Shown piece by piece: positions 7,443-11,919 of a DNA stretch of 11,919 nucleotides; within the stretch, counting starts at the first letter, position 1; every line of letters begins with the position of its first letter. The notes under the pieces are model-generated. The model was given only the letters and a program-made list of their open reading frames with translations, had not been told where the DNA came from and did not search any database. The translations under genes and the position numbers were made by a program. The stretch comes from SIG714 sp045629725 (GTDB lineage Bacteria; Bacillota; Clostridia; Oscillospirales; CAG-272), in NCBI GenBank assembly GCA_045629725.1, contig JAZQRT010000115.1, positions 1 through 11,919 on the forward strand, given 5' to 3'.

Positions 7443-8101
7443 TGACAAAATATAAGGCAATAATCTTTGACCTTGACGGCACTCTGCTTGATACCTCTTA
7501 TGATCTTGCAGATGCCGTCAACCACACACTTTCAAAAAACGGTTTTCCTAAAATCTCCACACAGGCCGCCGTCAGCTTCACGGGAAACGGAATGAAAAAG
7601 CTTATTGAAAGATCGCTTGGACAACCCGTTACCGAAGAAGTGTTCGATAAGGTATTCACAGACTTTACGGAATACTATTCACTTCATTCGAATGATAACA
7701 CAAAGCCCTATGTCGGAATCCCCGAGCTCATAAGTAAGCTTAAAGAGGCAAATATTCCCCTTGCAGTGCTCTCCAACAAAAAGCACGCTCCAACCACCGA
7801 GCTTATAAGACTTCATTTTCCCGACAGCTTCAGCCTTGTTTACGGAGAGGGCGGCGAGGTCACAAGGAAACCCGAAACAAAGGGATTTTGGAAAATACTG
7901 AAGGAACTCGGAATTAACGAACCAAAGGAAGTCCTTTATATAGGCGACTCAGAGGTTGACGTTATAACCGTAAAAAACGCCCTCTGCGACGGTGTTTTTG
8001 TTTCTTGGGGTTTCCGCACAAAAGACCAACTCATCGATTCAGGCGCTGAAATAATCCTTGATAGCACCAATGAGGTACTGGAGTATATTAATAAAAAATA
8101 A
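7442..8101 (+). CDS. HAD-superfamily hydrolase, phosphoglycolate phosphatase-like
   Basis: The 219-residue protein is a HAD phosphatase of the Gph/PGMB type. Motif I is FDLDGTLLDT with nucleophile Asp10 and acid/base Asp12, motif II ends in Ser111 (VLSNK), motif III is Lys143 (TRKPE), and motif IV is GDSEVD with Asp169 and Asp173 for magnesium. A helical cap domain sits between motifs I and II (about 16-80). Family members remove phosphate from 2-phosphoglycolate, sugar phosphates or similar small molecules in the cytoplasm; the exact substrate cannot be told from sequence. The ATG overlaps the stop of the upstream lipoprotein gene (TAATG), and only a weak A/G-rich stretch precedes it, so it is likely translated by coupling. 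A strong terminator lies about 110 bases beyond its stop. Confidence 0.9.
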   Translation: MTKYKAIIFDLDGTLLDTSYDLADAVNHTLSKNGFPKISTQAAVSFTGNGMKKLIERSLGQPVTEEVFDKVFTDFTEYYSLHSNDNTKPYVGIPELISKLKEANIPLAVLSNKKHAPTTELIRLHFPDSFSLVYGEGGEVTRKPETKGFWKILKELGINEPKEVLYIGDSEVDVITVKNALCDGVFVSWGFRTKDQLIDSGAEIILDSTNEVLEYINKK

Positions 8102-8145
8102 AAAGCAGCCTAAAGCGGACTTCTCATTAGGAAGTTGGCAATTTC

Positions 8146-8174
8146 TTGTAGGGGTCGACGTCCTCGGCGACCCG
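8146..8174 (+). repeat. GTAGGGG-type dispersed hairpin repeat, copy 1
   Basis: The block TTGTAGGGGTCG is followed by a short spacer and CGACCCG, with GGGTCG (8152-8157) pairing with CGACCC (8168-8173). It shares the lead-in T-x-GTAGGGG and the CTC/GTC core with the inverted block at 8770-8796, suggesting one dispersed repeat family in two orientations. Confidence 0.55.
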
Positions 8175-8209
8175 TTAAGTCAAAAATTTGAACCGCAGTA
8201 GACAAAGAT

Positions 8210-8238
8210 AACCCCGACAGAAAATCTGTCGGGGTTTT
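8210..8238 (+). terminator. Terminator after the phosphatase gene
   Basis: AACCCCGACAGA (8210-8221) pairs perfectly with TCTGTCGGGGTT (8225-8236) across an AAA loop, and the T run continues to 8238. On the opposite strand the hairpin is also followed by a T-containing stretch, so it may act in both directions. Confidence 0.9.
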
Positions 8239-8241
8239 ATG

Positions 8242-8295
8242 ATTGACAAAGGTATGCTGCTTGTTCTTATTGTCAATTTTCACACTATATATAAT
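8242..8295 (+). other. Inverted repeat followed by an orphan TATAAT
   Basis: ATTGACAA (8242-8249) and TTGTCAAT (8270-8277) form a perfect eight-base inverted repeat with a 20-base loop. A consensus TATAAT lies at 8290-8295 but no good -35 is 17 bases upstream; the best is a poor TTATTG. It could be a weak promoter entering the repeat region or chance in AT-rich DNA. Confidence 0.25.
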
Positions 8296-8410
8296 TTAAA
8301 AATCTCATTTGCCCATCCGAGCCAAAACGGAACGTTTGAATCAAGCCATTCAACAACTGTTGATAAATCTGCTGTACGAAGGCACAGGGCTTAGCCCATC
8401 CCCCTTGTAA

Positions 8411-8647
8411 AGACGCACGGGCGTGTCCATAGGCTCCCTCCGGGTGGGCGCGACGCGTTAAGAAAATATGCCGGTGGCATATTTTTAGCCAAAGCGGGAA
8501 GCAAGCTGTGCTTGCGACCAGGGCCGAAGGCTGTCGCCATAGGCGACTGAGGGAGAGTGCGTTACAATAAAGTTAGCACACACCTAAAGTCACGCAGGCT
8601 CCTTCCGTCACGGCCATGCCGTGCCACCTCCCTCTCGGAGGGAGGCT
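8411..8647. repeat. GC-rich composite repeat of consecutive small hairpins
   Basis: Within about 240 bases six hairpins follow one another: AAAATATGCC/GGCATATTTT (8463-8485), GCAAGC/GCTTGC (8501-8515), GCC-GAA-GGC (8523-8531), GTCGCC/GGCGAC (8533-8547), CACGGC/GCCGTG (8609-8623) and CCTCCCTC/GAGGGAGG (8627-8645). GGCTCCCTCCG (8432-8442) recurs near the right end as a near-perfect inverted copy (8636-8646, one mismatch), giving the block imperfect terminal inverted repeats. GAGGGAG also occurs at 8549-8555. No transposase frame is present. It resembles REP/MITE-like dispersed repeats of Clostridia; mobility is inference. Confidence 0.6.
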
Positions 8648-8670
8648 TCTCGTTAGCCCCATTATACCAC

Positions 8671-8704
8671 AAATCGGCAGAGGATACAATATCTCTGCCG
8701 AAAT
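8671..8704. repeat. Isolated strong hairpin
   Basis: CGGCAGAG (8675-8682) pairs with CTCTGCCG (8693-8700), and with one bulged G the stem extends to a three-base CAA loop. Flanks are AAAT and AAATTTG, with no clean T run, so a repeat or processing hairpin is as likely as a terminator. Confidence 0.5.
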
Positions 8705-8731
8705 TTGTTTGTATATCCGTAGTGTAGGCGT

Positions 8732-8807
8732 TTCCCCTCCCATTTTGTCGTTAAAAATCTAATATTCGCGGGAGGGGAGACCCCTCCCCTACGATTGAAT
8801 ACGACAA
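8732..8807. repeat. Nested hairpin repeat, GTAGGGG-type copy 2 (inverted)
   Basis: The outer arms TTGTCGT (8745-8751) and ACGACAA (8801-8807) are exact inverted repeats. Inside, GGGAGGGG (8770-8777) pairs with CCCCTCCC (8781-8788) around AGA. TCCCCTCCC at 8733-8741 is a second partner for the GGGAGGGGA arm, so two folds compete. Read on the minus strand, the right side is TCGTAGGGG followed by the stem, like the block at 8146-8174. Confidence 0.55.
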
Positions 8808-8816
8808 CATCCCTAT

Positions 8817-8843
8817 GAGAACCTGCCTAAGGTTCTCTTTTTT
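8817..8843 (+). terminator. Orphan terminator at the end of the repeat region
   Basis: GAGAACC (8817-8823) and GGTTCTC (8831-8837) form a seven-base stem followed by six T residues. No gene ends nearby on the plus strand, so it either stops read-through from the phosphatase unit or ends an unannotated transcript of the repeat region. Confidence 0.7.
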
Positions 8844-8886
8844 AATTTATAAGAAATTACTTTGCTTTGGAATAAAATGTATTCTG

Positions 8887-8941
8887 AAAGGCGCATTCAT
8901 GCGGAGTACGCCTTTTCCCCTGCGGTCGTGGACCGCTTTTT
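8887..8941. terminator. Tandem hairpins at the end of the leftward operon
   Basis: GCGGTC/GACCGC (8922-8936) abuts the stop codon of the cytidylyltransferase gene and is followed on the plus strand by five T residues. Next to it AAAGGCG (8887-8893) pairs with CGCCTTT (8909-8915). For the leftward transcript the U tract after either stem is poor, so termination there is plausible but not clear-cut; the first stem looks better as a plus-strand terminator. Confidence 0.45.
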
Positions 8942-9833
8942 AATCAATCTTATAAGACTTATCGATCATCACAAGCTCTTTGAATGTATCTATTTCAACT
9001 ATATCCTCAGCAGAGCAATCTCTGATATGAACGGTATAGTCTTTAATACGGTATTCAAGGGCAACCTGATCCCAATAACGCTCGCGTCCGCCCGGAGCTT
9101 CAAATTCTTCCTTGGCATCCTTTGCAAGTCTTGCTCCGTCCTCGCACGTCCAATAGGATATTCCAACCATCTGGTGACAGTTCACTCCGCCTATCGCCAT
9201 TTTTTTGATCACGCCGTTTTCTGTATAGAAGCACCAGTCGTTGGTCATTTCAACAGGAATTCCAAGGTAATTTGTTTCATACTGATATTTTGTGATAAGC
9301 TCGGGATTGCTGAGAAGCAAGTCTGCCTCCACGATATACGCATTTTTCACAAGCTCTCCCGCTTTAACAACGGAGGATATATTATTAGCCTCGTTGTATC
9401 CAGGATTTTCGATAAACTTTATATTGGGATATTTGTGGAGAAGCTGCTCAAACTGTTCGCCGAGATATCCTCTTACAATATAAATTTCGGGTATACCCAC
9501 TTCGGTAAGAGCATCAAGAAGTGAATCAATAATTCTCTTTCCGTGAACTCTCACAAGGGGCTTGGGTGTATTAAGGGTGATCGGCACCATTCTTGAACCA
9601 AAGCCCGCCGCAATTATAACTGCTCTTTCAACTCTATAAGGCTCAAGTGCTTCAAGTCCTAAAGCAGTCACCTTGCCATCTGCAACAAGTCCACAAGCAG
9701 TAAACTCAGCAATTATTTTATTTACAGTTCCGACAGAAAAGCCTGTGCGCTTAGCGATCTCTCTTTGAGATAGTGTTTTTTTGCTTTTTTCAAGTATACA
9801 AAGTACGTCAAATTGTTTTTTTGAAAGATTCAT
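8940..9833 (-). CDS. Winged-helix domain fused to LicC-like cytidylyltransferase
   Basis: The 297-residue protein has two parts. Residues 1-66 form a winged helix-turn-helix (TLSQREIAKRTGFSVGTVNK), as in MarR-like regulators. Residues 69-297 form a nucleotidyltransferase: AAGFGSRMVPIT with PKPLV (75-94) is the nucleotide-binding signature, ENPGYNEANNISS (142-154) and VEADLLL (168-174) match the LicC substrate and metal regions, and the C-terminus (YWDQVALE, then IVEIDTFKEL) aligns in pattern with LicC. LicC makes CDP-choline from phosphocholine; the related PntC makes CMP-2-aminoethylphosphonate. The product here cannot be decided. The ATG follows GGAG by about eight bases, and the gene starts 23 bases after the permease stop, so it is the last gene of the transporter operon. 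The helix-turn-helix may make it a substrate-responsive regulator as well as an enzyme. Confidence 0.85.
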   Translation of the reverse strand: MNLSKKQFDVLCILEKSKKTLSQREIAKRTGFSVGTVNKIIAEFTACGLVADGKVTALGLEALEPYRVERAVIIAAGFGSRMVPITLNTPKPLVRVHGKRIIDSLLDALTEVGIPEIYIVRGYLGEQFEQLLHKYPNIKFIENPGYNEANNISSVVKAGELVKNAYIVEADLLLSNPELITKYQYETNYLGIPVEMTNDWCFYTENGVIKKMAIGGVNCHQMVGISYWTCEDGARLAKDAKEEFEAPGGRERYWDQVALEYRIKDYTVHIRDCSAEDIVEIDTFKELVMIDKSYKID

Positions 9834-9856
9834 ATATTAAACTCCATAGGTCATTA

Positions 9857-11458
9857 TTATTTCATTTTACTTTTTGTCTTTATGATTCTGAAAATTCCCT
9901 TAACAAGCAGATTTATCGCCAGTATCATAAGAGATATAACCGCCGCAAGCTCAGGCTTTGAAAGTGTCTGATATTGATTTATCATCAGTGAAATGGGTTT
10001 TGTTTGAGATGACGCCAAAAAGGACACTGCTGAAATCGTCATCATACAGTTTACAAAAAAGTACACAAACATCTCCATGAGAGTTGTAACGCTTTGAGGC
10101 AGGAATACGTCCTTTAACATTCTAACCCTTGAAATTCCAAGGGTGTCACCCACGGACTCAAGATTACCGTTGATCTTTGAAAATGAATTATACATCATAA
10201 GATAGGGCGAGGATATAAAATGCACAGTATTTACCATTACAAGAATAAGCATCGTATTATATATTCCCGTTCCCGAAAAAGTCATAGCATATGCAAGACC
10301 AAGAACAAGTCCGGGGATTGCCGCTGAGGTTATGGACGAAAGGTGAAGAAATTTTGAGGTTCCCGACTTCATTCTTGCCGAAAGATAAGCTGTCAAAAAT
10401 GCTACCGCGCTTCCGAAAAGAGCAACTATCAGTGCCATTACCACCGAGTTTACAAGGAATTCCGATGTGTCCTCAAAAACCGATGTAATATTATTTACCG
10501 TAAAGGTTATATTATTGGGATAGCCCTTTGTAAATGCCAAAAAGATAAATGACCCAACGGGAGAGAGCGAAAAGATCGCTGCAAAGGTGCAGATAATGTA
10601 TGAAAACACCTTTGTGCCAATGGTTTTGGTTTCCTCGAATTTCTTTGTAACAAAGGTTGAATTTCCTCCATCCTTGTTAAAAAGATCAAACAAAAATGCG
10701 ATCAGAGCAGGCACAAGAAGCATAGCTCCCCACACCGCGCCCTTGCCATATTCCATTTGACCTGCAACCTCATCGTACATAACTCTCGGGATCGTCATAT
10801 AATTCCCGCCCACTGCCATGGGAACACCGTAGTCTGTGACAATAAGAGTAAAAATAGCAAAAACGATGGATATAAGGGGCTTTTTTAAATATGGAAGGGT
10901 TATTACAAAGAACTGACGGAGCTTTGATACTCCAAGAACCGCTGCAGCTTCATAAGGAGAAGCATCCTCGTATTTCATGACGTCAGCAAACATAAGGTAG
11001 GCAACGGGCAAGGAATAAAGAACGGAACCGAGAACGATGCCCCACATGCCGTAAATTCCGCCGTCAAAGCCCAAAAGCTTTGTGACGATACCGTTATTGC
11101 CGAAAAGCATTATCAACCCCATTCCGAGAGAAATTGAAGGAACGAGCATCGGCAGGGTAAATATAACGCTGAAAAGCTCCTTGCCGCGAATGGCAGATCT
11201 ATACACAGCCCTTGCTAATAAATATGAAGTTACGACCGTTATTAAGGTTGCAACAAAGCCAACGGTTAAAGTATTTATAACAACCGTTGTAAAATTTTGA
11301 GATGAGAAAACAAGCTTAATGCTTTCAAGGTTTATATTTGAAAACATTCTCACAAGAGGAATGATAACAAGTGATATAAAAATTGCGGAAAGAAGTATTT
11401 TTGTTCCGTCGATCACGTCAAAAAGCTTACGCTTTTGGCGCATTTTGGGCATATCCAT
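9857..11458 (-). CDS. ABC transporter permease, fused double domain (Fe3+/spermidine/2-aminoethylphosphonate type)
   Basis: The 533-residue membrane protein holds two binding-protein-dependent permease domains in tandem, with about 12 hydrophobic helices. Each half has the EAA loop that docks to the ATPase: EAAAVLGVSKLRQF to ITLP (170-189) and ESVGDTLGISRVRM to FLP (434-454). This doubled form is typical of the FbpB-like group, which includes putative 2-aminoethylphosphonate permeases (TIGR03262) of similar length. The start at MDMPKM is preceded by GGAAGGAG with six bases spacing; Met3 is an alternative. It begins 16 bases after the ATPase stop and is followed by a LicC-like cytidylyltransferase, which favours a phosphonate or choline-like substrate over iron. 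That is an inference from context; a solute-binding protein, which would decide it, is not in the window. Confidence 0.88.
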   Translation of the reverse strand: MDMPKMRQKRKLFDVIDGTKILLSAIFISLVIIPLVRMFSNINLESIKLVFSSQNFTTVVINTLTVGFVATLITVVTSYLLARAVYRSAIRGKELFSVIFTLPMLVPSISLGMGLIMLFGNNGIVTKLLGFDGGIYGMWGIVLGSVLYSLPVAYLMFADVMKYEDASPYEAAAVLGVSKLRQFFVITLPYLKKPLISIVFAIFTLIVTDYGVPMAVGGNYMTIPRVMYDEVAGQMEYGKGAVWGAMLLVPALIAFLFDLFNKDGGNSTFVTKKFEETKTIGTKVFSYIICTFAAIFSLSPVGSFIFLAFTKGYPNNITFTVNNITSVFEDTSEFLVNSVVMALIVALFGSAVAFLTAYLSARMKSGTSKFLHLSSITSAAIPGLVLGLAYAMTFSGTGIYNTMLILVMVNTVHFISSPYLMMYNSFSKINGNLESVGDTLGISRVRMLKDVFLPQSVTTLMEMFVYFFVNCMMTISAVSFLASSQTKPISLMINQYQTLSKPELAAVISLMILAINLLVKGIFRIIKTKSKMK

Positions 11459-11474
11459 ATTTTACTCCTTCCCT

Positions 11475-11919
11475 TCACTTCGTATATTTCATAAGCGAGT
11501 CGATCTTGGTCTTTAAATTACCTATTACGAAATCCTCAACATACTTGTTTGCGGGATTTTCAATTATTTTTTCGGGCACGTCAAGCTGGGCAATACTTGC
11601 CTCCTCCATTACCATTATCCGATCTGACATTGCAAAGGCTTCCTCTTGGTCATGAGTGATATATATCATCGTCGTGCCGAAATCTCTCTGTATCTTCTTT
11701 ATTTCGGCTCTGAGGGAAAGCCTTGTTGCAACATCAAGGGCGGACATGGGCTCGTCAAAAAGTATGATCTCGGGATTAAGCACGAGAGTTCTTGCAATAG
11801 CAACTCTCTGCTGCTGACCGCCCGAAAGCTCTGCAGGCTTTTTATTTTTATGCTCGGTAAGGTTCATCACCTCGAGAAGCCTTTCAGACCTTTCCCTTGC
11901 CTCGGCTTTGATCTCTTTT
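11475..11919 (-). CDS. ABC transporter ATP-binding protein (partial, N-terminus outside window)
   Basis: The C-terminal 147 residues are visible; the frame is open to the right edge, so a GTG at 11870 is an internal codon, not the start. LSGGQQQR is the ABC signature, IILFDEPMSALD holds Walker B and the D-loop, and YITHDQEEA carries the switch histidine. The Walker A region lies beyond the edge. After NPANKYVEDFVIGN only about 15 residues remain, so the C-terminal TOBE domain usual in PotA/FbpC-type ATPases is missing. It powers the permease encoded 16 bases downstream and is the most upstream operon gene visible. The operon promoter is outside the window. Confidence 0.93.
   Translation of the reverse strand, partial: KEIKAEARERSERLLEVMNLTEHKNKKPAELSGGQQQRVAIARTLVLNPEIILFDEPMSALDVATRLSLRAEIKKIQRDFGTTMIYITHDQEEAFAMSDRIMVMEEASIAQLDVPEKIIENPANKYVEDFVIGNLKTKIDSLMKYTK

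Larger units (their letters stand above)
8102..8939. other. Gene-free intergenic region made of hairpin repeats and terminators
   Basis: No open frame in these 838 bases has a convincing start, ribosome binding site and protein-like composition. Base composition changes sharply: GC-rich hairpin blocks (8146-8174, 8411-8647, 8732-8807) alternate with AT-rich pieces. Several terminator-like hairpins are interspersed. It lies between rightward and leftward genes that converge here, a usual place for dispersed repeats to accumulate. Confidence 0.8.

Noticed and set aside
8301..8409. A short protein-like frame reading about 35 codons and containing QAIQQLLINLLYEG
   Set aside because: It has no start codon or ribosome binding site and lies at the edge of the repeat block; it may be a fragment of a dispersed repeat but cannot be supported as a gene or pseudogene.
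8411..8647. CRISPR array
   Set aside because: The hairpins differ in sequence and spacing; there are no identical direct repeats with unique spacers and no cas genes.
8862..9524. A 220-codon plus-strand open frame opposite the cytidylyltransferase gene
   Set aside because: The minus strand here encodes clear LicC-like motifs, and the plus frame has no ribosome binding site or recognisable domain; it is a shadow.
11868..11870. GTG as the start codon of the ABC ATPase
   Set aside because: The frame continues upstream to the window edge with ABC-like sequence, and a start here would remove Walker A.

Overview
The window looks like a chromosomal segment of a low-to-mid GC Bacillota, most likely class Clostridia and perhaps a gut-associated Oscillospirales-type genome. 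The lineage is inferred from a T-box riboswitch in front of valS, strong AGGAGG-type ribosome binding sites, a DegV protein, a Gram-positive-style foldase lipoprotein, and GC-rich dispersed hairpin repeats of the kind scattered through such genomes. The genus cannot be read from the sequence.

Bases 1-1525 form an AT-rich cassette: a promoter, a radical SAM/SPASM-like peptide maturase (113-1333), and a 27-codon ORF with a strong ribosome binding site (1396-1479), closed by a perfect 12-bp terminator. This reads as a compact RiPP (modified peptide) locus with the precursor 3' of its maturase. Bases 1565-1680 hold a consensus promoter and tRNA-Val(UAC). With no visible terminator in between, the sequence runs into a valine T-box leader (about 1700-1930, specifier GUC) that controls valS (1968-4352). 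degV (4393-5295) probably shares that transcript, which ends at a hairpin near 5312-5349.

A fresh promoter (about 5402) drives a two-gene unit. The first gene is a 659-residue lipoprotein with dispersed parvulin-like segments, a long helical insert and a second, C-terminal membrane anchor. The second is a HAD phosphatase of the phosphoglycolate phosphatase type, whose start overlaps the first gene's stop (TAATG). The unit ends at a strong terminator (8210-8238).

Bases 8102-8939 contain no convincing gene. They are a mosaic of GC-rich hairpin repeats and terminators between the rightward genes and a leftward operon. The leftward operon, read from the right edge, is an ABC transporter ATPase (cut by the window), a fused double permease of the Fe3+/spermidine/2-aminoethylphosphonate type, and a winged-helix protein fused to a LicC-like cytidylyltransferase. 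Gaps of 16 and 23 bases indicate co-transcription. The inferred theme is import of a small charged metabolite (phosphonate, choline-like or similar) and its activation with CTP for decorating a surface polymer or lipid.

The points most worth following are the RiPP-like cassette, the tRNA-Val/T-box/valS arrangement in which the adjacent tRNA does not match the T-box specifier, the interrupted parvulin lipoprotein, and the transporter-cytidylyltransferase operon.
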